A stretch of 37,881 bases of DNA from JAAYCI01 sp964370195. Its GTDB lineage: Bacteria > Bacillota > Clostridia > Oscillospirales > Ruminococcaceae. Below the pieces are notes generated by a model, which was not told the DNA's origin, did no database searches, and worked only from the letters and a program-made list of their open reading frames with translations. The DNA lies in contig CAYJIH010000015.1 of NCBI GenBank assembly GCA_964370195.1, positions 1 through 37,881 on the forward strand, given 5' to 3'. Both the position numbers and the translations under genes were made by a program. Positions 24,855-32,649 of this stretch are shown here, piece after piece; the stretch's first letter is position 1, and each line of letters begins with the position of its first letter.

Positions 24855-25539
24855 GCAGATACGAGAGAATGTGCTTTGTGTGCGCGAAGAAATAGAAAAC
24901 GCATGCATACGGGCAGGGAGAAAGACAGAGGAGATTACCTTAATTGGTGTAACAAAAACAAAACCGGTAGAAATGGTGCGCGACGTGATTGAAGCAGGGG
25001 TTTGTGACATTGGTGAAAATCGTGTGCAGGAGTTGCTTGAGAAAGCGCCTCATTTGCAAGATTTGGAATATCGGTGCCATTTAATTGGCCATTTGCAGCG
25101 AAATAAAGCAAAATTTTTGCCGGGGCAAATTTCGTTGCTTCAAAGCCTAGATAGTGTGCGTACGTTAGAGGCGTTAGAGCGCGTGTATGCCGATAAGCAA
25201 GAACGTCTTTCTGTGTTGATTGAAGTGAATATTGGCGAAGAAACGTCAAAAACGGGGATTTCTGCCACAGAATATTTAGAGCTGGCCCACCGTGTGAGCG
25301 AAAGCAAACAGCTACATTTACGGGGGTTAATGTGTATTCCACCAATAGGTGAGGCAAAGCAGGCACGTCCATATTTTCAAAAGTTATACAATCTCTTTGT
25401 TGACATGCAGGCAAAAAAAATGGATAATAGTACTGTTAATATACTATCCATGGGGATGTCTACCGATTTTGCCGTGGCTATAGAAGAAGGGGCCACAATG
25501 GTGCGTGTGGGCACAAGGTTGTTTGGGAAACGAGACTAA
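24835..25539 (+). CDS. ylmE: YggS/YlmE-family PLP homeostasis protein
   Basis: A 234-residue pyridoxal-phosphate-binding TIM-barrel protein of the YggS/PLPBP family. The PLP lysine is expected at K41 in GVTKTKP, with GENRVQE and HLIGHLQRNK and the C-terminal SMGMSTDF and RVGTRLFG, all family hallmarks. These proteins buffer PLP and have no known catalytic activity. ATG 24835 has AGGAGG at 24818-24823 (spacing 11) and overlaps the upstream gene by 20 bases. In many Firmicutes it is encoded just before sepF, as here. Confidence 0.95.
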   Translation: MIKKSSEQIRENVLCVREEIENACIRAGRKTEEITLIGVTKTKPVEMVRDVIEAGVCDIGENRVQELLEKAPHLQDLEYRCHLIGHLQRNKAKFLPGQISLLQSLDSVRTLEALERVYADKQERLSVLIEVNIGEETSKTGISATEYLELAHRVSESKQLHLRGLMCIPPIGEAKQARPYFQKLYNLFVDMQAKKMDNSTVNILSMGMSTDFAVAIEEGATMVRVGTRLFGKRD

Positions 25540-25638
25540 CAAGGTAAATGGATTACCATAAGGTCAGCGTATAATACAGATACGATGCAATTGTGAAGTG
25601 ATGCATCATGTGCATAAAATGAGACGGAGGAAAACAGT

Positions 25639-26100
25639 ATGGCTGGTTTTTTAGGCAAGATACGAGATATTATGGGCGTGGACGATGAGAACGACGTGTA
25701 CGAAGGCGAGGAAATGGATTTTATCGGTGGGCAAGGTGCGTCAGCTCAGGCGTCATCCGGCTCTTCGCTAGGTGATGATTATGTGATGGAGAAAAGAAAC
25801 AAAGTGGTTAACATCAATGCCACAACACAGCTGCAAGTGGTGCTGGTTAAACCGGAGCGTTTTGATGATGCTTCGGCTGTGGCAGACCATTTGAATGCAC
25901 GCCGCACGGTGGTGCTTAACTTAGAATCGACCAATAAAGAGGTGTCGCGCCGTTTGGTGGACTTTTTGTCTGGTGTGGCGTATGCCAACAATGGTCAAAT
26001 TAAGCGTGTGGCCAACAATACATTTATCATCACACCGTATAATGTTGACATTGTGGGTGATATTTTAGATGAACTAGAAAGCAGTGGTGTTTTCTTTTAA
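25639..26100 (+). CDS. sepF: Cell division protein SepF
   Basis: A 153-residue SepF. An N-terminal amphipathic membrane-binding helix (MAGFLGKIRDIMGV) is followed by an acidic variable linker to about residue 60, then the DUF552 core with VVLNLESTNKEVSRRLVDFLSG and FIITPYNVDI. SepF forms rings that tether FtsZ to the membrane and shape the septum. ATG 25639 has GGAGG at 25626-25630 (spacing 8). A TATAAT at 25570-25575 lies 64 bp upstream, but a matching -35 was not found. Confidence 0.95.
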   Translation: MAGFLGKIRDIMGVDDENDVYEGEEMDFIGGQGASAQASSGSSLGDDYVMEKRNKVVNINATTQLQVVLVKPERFDDASAVADHLNARRTVVLNLESTNKEVSRRLVDFLSGVAYANNGQIKRVANNTFIITPYNVDIVGDILDELESSGVFF

Positions 26101-26170
26101 GGGCACATTGATGTGTGTATGAACGAGGGGAATTTAGATATAAAAGTAAAGATATGGAGGAGACTTTTTG

Positions 26171-26920
26171 ATGAATGCAGAAAGCGTCCGAAACGTGAAG
26201 TTCGATATCGTAAGAAAAGGATATAGCCCGGCCAGTGTGGATGAATATTTAACGCAGGTGGCAGCGGAGCTAGATGCACTTTATGACGAGCGCGATGCAG
26301 CTTTGGAAGATTTAGATTTGGCGCGTGAAGCACAAACAGACCTTGAGTCGAAAATTTTGATTTTGGCGCAAAAGGTGGAAGAGTATCGCAGTGAAGAAGA
26401 TACGCTGAAAACAGCGCTGCTCAATGCACAGCGCATGGGCGAAACAGTGGTGCATGAAGCGAAGCAAAAGGCAGATTCTCTTGTACGTGAAGCCACAGGA
26501 ACAGCGCAATTGCTGCGTGAGCAAGCAGAAGAAGAAAGTGCACGTGAGCGCCTGAAACTGGAACAACTGCAAGCGCAGGTAACACGTTTTAAAGCCACTA
26601 TTTTAAATTTATACAAGCAACACATCGAGTCTTTAAGTGCTCTTGATGAACCCATTGAGCAAATTGAGGATGTGAGAGAAGCATACGTTGGCGACGAGGC
26701 AGGATTTCAAGAAATTGTGCAAGAAGAAATGATGCATGTAGTGGAATTTGAGGCTGAAGAGCCTGAACTGCCAGACAACAAAGTGGAAGCTGCACAGGCA
26801 GCCGGCATTGAAACGCAGCCTCCGGAGCTTGGGGAAGAGCCCATGGTGAACCTGTTTGAAGGCGTGCCAATCGACCCAAGCGCACCAAGTGCGCCAAGTG
26901 CACCGTCTACATTAAGCTAA
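26171..26920 (+). CDS. divIVA: DivIVA-family cell division/polarity protein
   Basis: A 249-residue coiled-coil protein. The N-terminal membrane-curvature-binding domain has VKFDIVRKGYSPASVDEYL, the DivIVA signature (GY..VD.FL type). Coiled coils run from about residue 35 to 155, with an acidic C-terminal tail ending in three copies of SAP. DivIVA marks poles and septa by binding negatively curved membrane. ATG 26171 with GGAGGAG at 26156-26162 (spacing 8) is preferred over TTG 26168. It lies 70 bp after sepF and upstream of ileS, as in other Firmicutes. Confidence 0.92.
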   Translation: MNAESVRNVKFDIVRKGYSPASVDEYLTQVAAELDALYDERDAALEDLDLAREAQTDLESKILILAQKVEEYRSEEDTLKTALLNAQRMGETVVHEAKQKADSLVREATGTAQLLREQAEEESARERLKLEQLQAQVTRFKATILNLYKQHIESLSALDEPIEQIEDVREAYVGDEAGFQEIVQEEMMHVVEFEAEEPELPDNKVEAAQAAGIETQPPELGEEPMVNLFEGVPIDPSAPSAPSAPSTLS

Positions 26921-26936
26921 AACGAAGATAGTTTTG

Positions 26937-26983
26937 CCGGTTTTTGCGTTGCTGTCCGTTAGGCGGCCTAAAAACCGGTTTTT
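26937..26983 (+). terminator. Rho-independent terminator after divIVA
   Basis: CCGGTTTTT (26937-26945) pairs with AAAAACCGG (26970-26978), followed by TTTTT. The 24-nt interior contains short GC pairings. Transcription of ileS would then need read-through or its own promoter; no good promoter is seen in the remaining 57 bp. Confidence 0.75.
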
Positions 26984-27040
26984 CGTCAAAAATATACAGT
27001 TTTAAATGTGAAAACTGCAAGTGACTAAGGAGAGATAATT

Positions 27041-29860
27041 GTGCCGGAAGATTACAATAGTACGTTAAACTTGCCCCAAACTGAGTTCAGCATGAGGGCT
27101 GGATTACCCACAAAAGAACCAAAGATGCTTGCCATGTGGGAAGAGGACGGGCTGTATGAAAAAATGATTGAAAATAATGAGGGGAAGCCTGTATACATTT
27201 TACATGACGGCCCTCCATACGCAAACGCCGGCATCCACATGGGCACAGCGATGAACAAAGTGCTGAAAGACATCATTGTGCGTTACAAAAATATGGCCGG
27301 GTTTAAGGCTCCATTTGTACCCGGGTGGGATACACATGGCCTGCCTATTGAGCGTAAGGCCCTGCAAGAAGTGCGTGCGAAGCAAAAGAAAGAGAAAAAG
27401 AAAACGGGCGTAGAGCCAAAATCTCTTGCGCCGCATGAAATGCGCGAGCTATGCCATGACTATGCCATGCGATACATGGAAGTTCAGCGTGGGCAGTTTA
27501 AACGTTTGGGTGCTCTTGGCGATTGGAGCGATCCATACTTAACATTGTCGCCGGGATATGAAGCCAAACAGATTGAAGTGTTTGGCGAGATGGCCAAACG
27601 TGGCTATATCTACAAAGGGCTGAAACCGGTTATTTGGTGCCCAAGCGACCGCACAGCGCTTGCAGAGGCAGAAATTGAGTATGAAAACGATCCTGTAGAT
27701 ACCATTTATGTGGCATTTCAGGTGTCAAAAGACAATGGTGCGTTGCAAAAAGCCGGCCTTGACCCAAGCTCGGTGTGGTTTGTGATTTGGACAACCACAG
27801 CGTGGACGTTGCCTGCAAACGTTGCCATCTGCTTAGGGCCTAAATTTGAGTATGTAGCGGTGCAAGCAGGAGAGCGCACATACGTGGTGGCCAAAGAGCT
27901 ACTGAAAAGTACCATGGAAGCATGTGGCATTGAGCAGTACTCTGTGCTTGCAACATTCCAAGGTAGCGATTTGGAATTGATTGAAACAAAGCACTGCTAT
28001 TTAGATAGACAGTCGCTTGTGATTTTGGGCGACCATGTTACATTGGAAAGTGGTACGGGCTGTGTGCATACTGCACCGGGCCATGGTGCCGAAGACTATG
28101 ATGTGGTGAACCGTTTTTACCCACAGCTGCCCATGCTAGTGCCTGTGAATGATGTAGGTGTGCTTACGGAAGAGGCTGGGCAATTTGCAGGCTTGCACGT
28201 GGAAAAGGCAAGTGTTGAAATTATAAAAGCATTGCAAGAAAGTGGCGCTGTGATTGGTGTTACACACGAAATGCATCAATATCCACACTGCTGGCGTTGC
28301 AACACACCCATTTTGTATCGTGCTACAGAGCAATGGTTTTGTTCTGTGGAGGATTTCCGGGAGGACACATACAAGGCCATTGAAAATGTGCAGTGGGTGC
28401 CGCAATGGGGGCAAGACCGCATGATGGGCATGGTGCGTGACCGTGCCGACTGGACAATCTCCCGTCAGCGCCTTTGGGGCATGCCGATTCCTGTATTTTA
28501 CTGCGAGGACTGTGGCGAATATGTCATCAATGATGATACGATTGGCGCGGTGAAAGAGCTGTTCGAAAAAGAGGGCTCAAACGCTTGGTTTAAATATTCG
28601 GCAGAGGAAATTTTGCCAAAAGAATATGCTTGTGGTGGCTGTGGTGCAAAACATTGGCGTAAAGAAACAGACACCATGGATGTGTGGTTTGATTCCGGTT
28701 CTTCGCATGCATACGTTTTGGAAAAATGGAAAGACCATCACTGGCCGGCCGACCTTTATTTAGAAGGCAGTGATCAGTTCCGCGGCTGGTTCCAATCATC
28801 TTTGCTCACAGCAGTGGCCACACGCGGCACAGCGCCTTATAAAACGGTTGTTAGTGCAGGATGGGTGGTAGATGGCGAAGGCCGAAAAATGAGCAAAAGC
28901 CTTGGCAATGGAGTGGAGCCGGAAGAGATCATCCGCGAGTATGGCGCTGATATCATTCGTCTTTGGGTAGCAGCGGCCGATTACCATGCCGATATGCGTA
29001 TTGGAAAAGAAATTCTAAAGCAGCTGTCGGAAGGGTATCGTAAAGTGCGCAACACAGCACGGTTTATTTTGGGCAACCTTTATGATTTCAAACCGGATGT
29101 ACATCTTGTGGACGATAAAGATCTTTTAGAGCTTGACCGCTGGGCATTGGCTGAATTGGATAAATTGGCCGCTGTGGCACGTGAAGGGTATGATACGTTC
29201 GATTTCCACAAAGTGTATCATGCGCTGCATCGTTTTTGCATTGTAAGTATGTCTAATTTCTACTTAGACATTGTAAAAGATCGTTTGTATATTAATAAGG
29301 CCGACAGTGTGCTGCGCCGTGCAGCGCAAAGCACAATGTTCCGCATTTTGGTGGCCATCACAGAGATATTGGCTCCTTTCTTGGCGTTTACGGCACAAGA
29401 AATTTGGGAGTTTATCCCCGAGTTTGATGGGAAACAAAAATATGTTGTGATGCATGAAATACCAAAACCGGGCGTGTATACATTGAGTGATGAAGAACAA
29501 AAACGCTGGGAAACCATCATCGCAATGAACGATGTTGTGAAGAAAGAACTGGAAGAAAAGCGTGTGGCGAAGGTGATTGGTTCATCGTTGCAGGCGGCTG
29601 TGGTGCTGCACTGTGAAGAGGATATGTTGGCGTTTGTGGAAAGTGTATTGCCACAGCTTGCTGATATCTTCATTGTTTCGCAAGTGGAGGCAGTGGCAGG
29701 CGGCGTAGCAGAAGGTGGCGATGTGGCCGGGCTTTCTGTGGAAGTAAAACATGCCGAAGGCGCAAAATGCGAGCGCTGCTGGCAATTCGCAGACAGTGTG
29801 GGGCAACAGGCAGAACATGCAAGCCTTTGCAAGCGTTGTGCCACCATTCTAAGTACATAA
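27041..29860 (+). CDS. ileS: Isoleucyl-tRNA synthetase
   Basis: A 939-residue class I aminoacyl-tRNA synthetase. The HIGH motif appears as HMGT (66-69) and KMSKS is exact at 616-620. The editing CP1 domain lies between them, and a C-terminal zinc-binding CERCW...CKRC module is present. The bacterial (IleS1-like) form is indicated by length and the C-terminal zinc site. GTG 27041 has AAGGAG at 27027-27032 (spacing 8). Many clostridial ileS genes are preceded by a T-box leader; none was recognised in the 120-bp gap after divIVA. Confidence 0.98.
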   Translation: MPEDYNSTLNLPQTEFSMRAGLPTKEPKMLAMWEEDGLYEKMIENNEGKPVYILHDGPPYANAGIHMGTAMNKVLKDIIVRYKNMAGFKAPFVPGWDTHGLPIERKALQEVRAKQKKEKKKTGVEPKSLAPHEMRELCHDYAMRYMEVQRGQFKRLGALGDWSDPYLTLSPGYEAKQIEVFGEMAKRGYIYKGLKPVIWCPSDRTALAEAEIEYENDPVDTIYVAFQVSKDNGALQKAGLDPSSVWFVIWTTTAWTLPANVAICLGPKFEYVAVQAGERTYVVAKELLKSTMEACGIEQYSVLATFQGSDLELIETKHCYLDRQSLVILGDHVTLESGTGCVHTAPGHGAEDYDVVNRFYPQLPMLVPVNDVGVLTEEAGQFAGLHVEKASVEIIKALQESGAVIGVTHEMHQYPHCWRCNTPILYRATEQWFCSVEDFREDTYKAIENVQWVPQWGQDRMMGMVRDRADWTISRQRLWGMPIPVFYCEDCGEYVINDDTIGAVKELFEKEGSNAWFKYSAEEILPKEYACGGCGAKHWRKETDTMDVWFDSGSSHAYVLEKWKDHHWPADLYLEGSDQFRGWFQSSLLTAVATRGTAPYKTVVSAGWVVDGEGRKMSKSLGNGVEPEEIIREYGADIIRLWVAAADYHADMRIGKEILKQLSEGYRKVRNTARFILGNLYDFKPDVHLVDDKDLLELDRWALAELDKLAAVAREGYDTFDFHKVYHALHRFCIVSMSNFYLDIVKDRLYINKADSVLRRAAQSTMFRILVAITEILAPFLAFTAQEIWEFIPEFDGKQKYVVMHEIPKPGVYTLSDEEQKRWETIIAMNDVVKKELEEKRVAKVIGSSLQAAVVLHCEEDMLAFVESVLPQLADIFIVSQVEAVAGGVAEGGDVAGLSVEVKHAEGAKCERCWQFADSVGQQAEHASLCKRCATILST

Positions 29861-29880
29861 CAGTAACTAAAAATATGTGT

Positions 29881-29908
29881 GATGCGCAAAGCGAAGGCTT
29901 TGCGCATC
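29881..29908 (+). repeat. Intercistronic hairpin between ileS and lspA
   Basis: A perfect 12-bp stem GATGCGCAAAGC/GCTTTGCGCATC with a GAAG loop lies 20 bases after the ileS stop. It has no U-tract, so it is more likely an RNA stabilising, processing or attenuating structure than a full terminator. Confidence 0.65.
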
Positions 29909-29965
29909 CTTGTATGAAAACGTATGGAAATGAAAGTTTTGTTACAAAACACGGAGGTTAGACGT

Positions 29966-30532
29966 TTGATTTTTGGGATAGTTGTGGCTGTGGTGTTAAT
30001 TGTGCTTGACCAAATTGCAAAGCAAATGGCTGTTTCAATGTTGATGCCACACGGTTCATTGCCGGCTGTTGCAGGTGTGTTTGAATGGTTATACATCGAA
30101 AATGATGGTGCAGCATTCAGTTTGTTTGCAGGTCGGCAGGGTTTTTTGATTGTGTTTACAAGTATCGCTTTGCTTGTACTGGCTTTTATTTTGTTGTTCC
30201 GTCGGCCAAAAGATAAGATGGAGGCATTTTCTTTGTTGCTCATTTTCTCTGGCGGTGTGGGAAATTTAATAGATAGAATTGCCCAGGGCTATGTTGTGGA
30301 TTATATCCATTTGCTGTTTATGAATTTTGCGGTGTTCAACTTGGCAGATATTTATGTTACAGTGGGTTTTGCGTTGCTCATCATTGCGGTGGTTCGCGGG
30401 GAAATTCGTGCGAAACGGGAGAAACAGAATGCGAATGATGTGGCAGAGGAAAAAACGGATGAGCAAACCGTGCCTGAGTTGTCGTCAGCCGACAATGCGT
30501 CAGAAGAGGTTTTAGATGATGGAGAGGCTTGA
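29966..30532 (+). CDS. lspA: Lipoprotein signal peptidase (signal peptidase II)
   Basis: A roughly 188-residue four-span membrane aspartic protease that cleaves lipoprotein signal peptides, for example those of the three BMP proteins at 4467-7900. The catalytic aspartates are D103 (GNLIDR) and D128 (FNLADIY); VLDQ and NDGAAFSL are further family motifs. TTG 29966 is chosen because GGAGG (29953-29957) lies 8 bases upstream and it gives the normal short N-terminus. The ATG at 29924 has no ribosome binding site. A charged, acidic C-terminal tail of about 40 residues extends beyond the usual LspA end. It overlaps the next gene by 17 bases. Confidence 0.95.
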   Translation: MIFGIVVAVVLIVLDQIAKQMAVSMLMPHGSLPAVAGVFEWLYIENDGAAFSLFAGRQGFLIVFTSIALLVLAFILLFRRPKDKMEAFSLLLIFSGGVGNLIDRIAQGYVVDYIHLLFMNFAVFNLADIYVTVGFALLIIAVVRGEIRAKREKQNANDVAEEKTDEQTVPELSSADNASEEVLDDGEA

Positions 30533-31439
30533 GTTTCTTTTGACAGAAGAGGAGGCCGGCCAACGGCTAGATACATTTCTAGCTGAAAAGGGTGGGTTTT
30601 CTCGTTCTGCTGTGCAACGAATGCTTGCAGAGGGCCTTGTGCTTTTGGAAGGGAAGCAACCAACGAAAAGCAGAAAGCTGGCGGCCGGAGAACGCCTTAT
30701 ACTGGATATACCACCGCCAAGAGATTGTTTGGCCAAGGCGGAGGACATCCCTTTGGACCTTGTGTACGAAGATGAGCATCTTTTGGTGGTGAACAAGCCC
30801 AAAGGGCTCGTGGTGCATCCGGCGCCGGGGCACGAGGATGGAACCCTTGTGAATGCTCTTTTGTTTCATTGCAAAGGGGGGCTTTCCGGTATAGGGGGCG
30901 AGCTTAGGCCGGGCATTGTGCATCGAATTGATAAAGACACAAGTGGTTTACTTGTGGTGGCGAAAAGCGATGCCGTGCACGCTGGCCTCTCAGAACAATT
31001 TTCCGTACATAGCATTGTGCGTGAGTATCAAGCAATGGCACATGGGCACTTTCGAGAGCAAAAGGGCACAGTGGATGCACCCATAGGCCGCAGCCCCAAA
31101 GATCGAAAAAAGATGGCTGTAATGGTTCGTGGCGGAAAAACAGCCGTTACACATTACGAAGTGCTAGCAGAATATGGGCAGTTTTCGCATATGCGTGTTC
31201 ACTTACAAACGGGGCGAACGCACCAAATTCGGGTGCATTTGGCAAAACTTGGACATCCAGTGGCGGGCGATGTGGTGTATGGGCCTAAAAAGCCGGCCGG
31301 AAAGCTAAATGGCCAGTGTTTACACGCCGGCACTTTGGGGTTTGTGCACCCAATAACGGGTGAACACATGAGTTTTGATAGCCCGCTACCCAATTATTTT
31401 CAAACATTTATCAATAGCTTAACAAAAAAAGTGGATTGA
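30516..31439 (+). CDS. rluD: RluA/RluD-family 23S rRNA pseudouridine synthase
   Basis: A 307-residue pseudouridine synthase. The N-terminal S4 RNA-binding domain covers about residues 12-75 and the catalytic domain carries HRIDKDTSGL with the nucleophilic Asp139. HQIRVH, further on, is typical of the RluA family. The position within 23S rRNA (RluD-type) is inferred from length and the S4 domain. ATG 30516 (or 30519) has AGAAGAGG at 30502-30509 and overlaps lspA, a gene pairing common in Firmicutes. Confidence 0.93.
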   Translation: MMERLEFLLTEEEAGQRLDTFLAEKGGFSRSAVQRMLAEGLVLLEGKQPTKSRKLAAGERLILDIPPPRDCLAKAEDIPLDLVYEDEHLLVVNKPKGLVVHPAPGHEDGTLVNALLFHCKGGLSGIGGELRPGIVHRIDKDTSGLLVVAKSDAVHAGLSEQFSVHSIVREYQAMAHGHFREQKGTVDAPIGRSPKDRKKMAVMVRGGKTAVTHYEVLAEYGQFSHMRVHLQTGRTHQIRVHLAKLGHPVAGDVVYGPKKPAGKLNGQCLHAGTLGFVHPITGEHMSFDSPLPNYFQTFINSLTKKVD

Positions 31440-31446
31440 GGTTGGT

Positions 31447-32265
31447 ATGATACAATCACTCAAGGATATTTTGGTGGTTTCGGATATGGATGGCACCTTG
31501 CTAACCGATGACAAGCGTATTTTGCAAAGCACACTGGAGAGCATACGTTTGTTTACAATGCTGGGTGGGCGCTTTACGGTAGGCACAGGGCGCTGTGTTG
31601 AATCGGTTGCAGGGTACGAGGAGCTATGTTCTCTTATAAGCCCTGCCATTGTAAATGGCGGCACTGTGATTTATGATTTTCAAAAGAATATGGCAATGAA
31701 AAATGTAGCGCTACCTAAAAAAATTGCCAGAAAATTGCTGGAGGATGTTCACCGTAAATTTTCAAATGTAGGTAGTATGGTGTTTGCCACAGATTTTCGC
31801 TGCTATCATGTGGATGCGTCTGCCTATGGGCAAACATTGTTGGATCACGAAAAAATTAGTGTAAAAATGCGCCCGTTTGAGGATTTGCCAAGCGATTGGA
31901 ACAAAGCTTTGTTTGCGGCAGAGCCGGAAATGCTTTATGAGGTTGAAGAATATTTGCGCGATAAAGTGTTTCCGGGGGTATATTTTGTATATACGTCGCC
32001 TGTATATTATGAAATTATGCCACAAGGCGTTAGCAAAGGCTCGGCGTTAAAAGAACTCTGCGCAATGGAAAACGTGCCAATAGAAAACACCATTGTGATT
32101 GGCGATTATTACAATGACCTTGAGATGATGCGCGAAGCAGGGTATTCGGTTGCCATGGGGAATGCCCCGCCGGACGTGAGCTTGGAGGCAAATGAGGTGT
32201 GCCGCACGAACAACGAAGGCGGTGTGGGGCAATTTTTGTATGAGTTGGTGAAACGGTATGGATAA
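31447..32265 (+). CDS. Cof-type HAD-superfamily phosphatase
   Basis: A 272-residue HAD hydrolase with a C2-type cap. Motif I is DMDGT with nucleophile D13 and acid/base D15; motif III lysine is in SKGSALKEL; motif IV is IGDYYNDLEMM. Such enzymes dephosphorylate sugar phosphates, flavin or nucleotide monophosphates, and the substrate cannot be read from the sequence. A GAGG lies at 31437-31440. It overlaps the next gene by 8 bases. Confidence 0.92.
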   Translation: MIQSLKDILVVSDMDGTLLTDDKRILQSTLESIRLFTMLGGRFTVGTGRCVESVAGYEELCSLISPAIVNGGTVIYDFQKNMAMKNVALPKKIARKLLEDVHRKFSNVGSMVFATDFRCYHVDASAYGQTLLDHEKISVKMRPFEDLPSDWNKALFAAEPEMLYEVEEYLRDKVFPGVYFVYTSPVYYEIMPQGVSKGSALKELCAMENVPIENTIVIGDYYNDLEMMREAGYSVAMGNAPPDVSLEANEVCRTNNEGGVGQFLYELVKRYG

Positions 32266-32614
32266 AGAGGAAGGGCGCTTTTTTACGAAAATTATGCGCC
32301 CACTCTTTGTTTTACCGGTTGTGGGTGTGCTTTTACTATTGGCTGCAATTTTTGGTTTTGCGCCCTTTTGGCAGAACATTCAAACGGAAAATAGCGAAAG
32401 TGGCTATTTTTTGCAAGAAAGCGATCAAATCAATATCAACGAGGCGGGTGTCGAAGAATTGATGTTGTTGCCTGGTATTGGCGAAGTGAAAGCACAAGCT
32501 TTGATAGATTATCGAGAAGAAAATGGCCCTTTCACATCGGCACAACAGCTGTTGGAAGTGGAAGGGATTGGCCCAAAAACATTGGAAGATATTGAAGCGT
32601 TGTTGCAATTTTAG
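32258..32614 (+). CDS. Membrane-anchored ComEA-like helix-hairpin-helix protein
   Basis: A 118-residue protein with one transmembrane helix (about 14-36), a short linker, and two helix-hairpin-helix motifs (LPGIG 71-75, VEGIG 101-105) that bind DNA non-specifically. The HhH part matches the C-terminal domain of ComEA, the DNA receptor in transformation, but the SLBB-like domain of full ComEA is missing and no comEB or comEC is adjacent. The start ATG overlaps the stop of the HAD gene (ATGGATAA), so translation is coupled. A role in DNA uptake is possible but not shown. Confidence 0.85.
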   Translation: MDKEEGRFFTKIMRPLFVLPVVGVLLLLAAIFGFAPFWQNIQTENSESGYFLQESDQININEAGVEELMLLPGIGEVKAQALIDYREENGPFTSAQQLLEVEGIGPKTLEDIEALLQF

Positions 32615-32649
32615 AAACCGGCTTGTGGATGCAGTGAAGGGGAATGCAT

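Noticed and set aside
26921..27040. T-box leader for ileS
   Set aside because: Gap too short and no GGGTGG-type antiterminator box.
29260..30243. 327-codon open frame on the minus strand opposite ileS and lspA
   Set aside because: Antisense to two confident genes, with compositional bias typical of a shadow frame.
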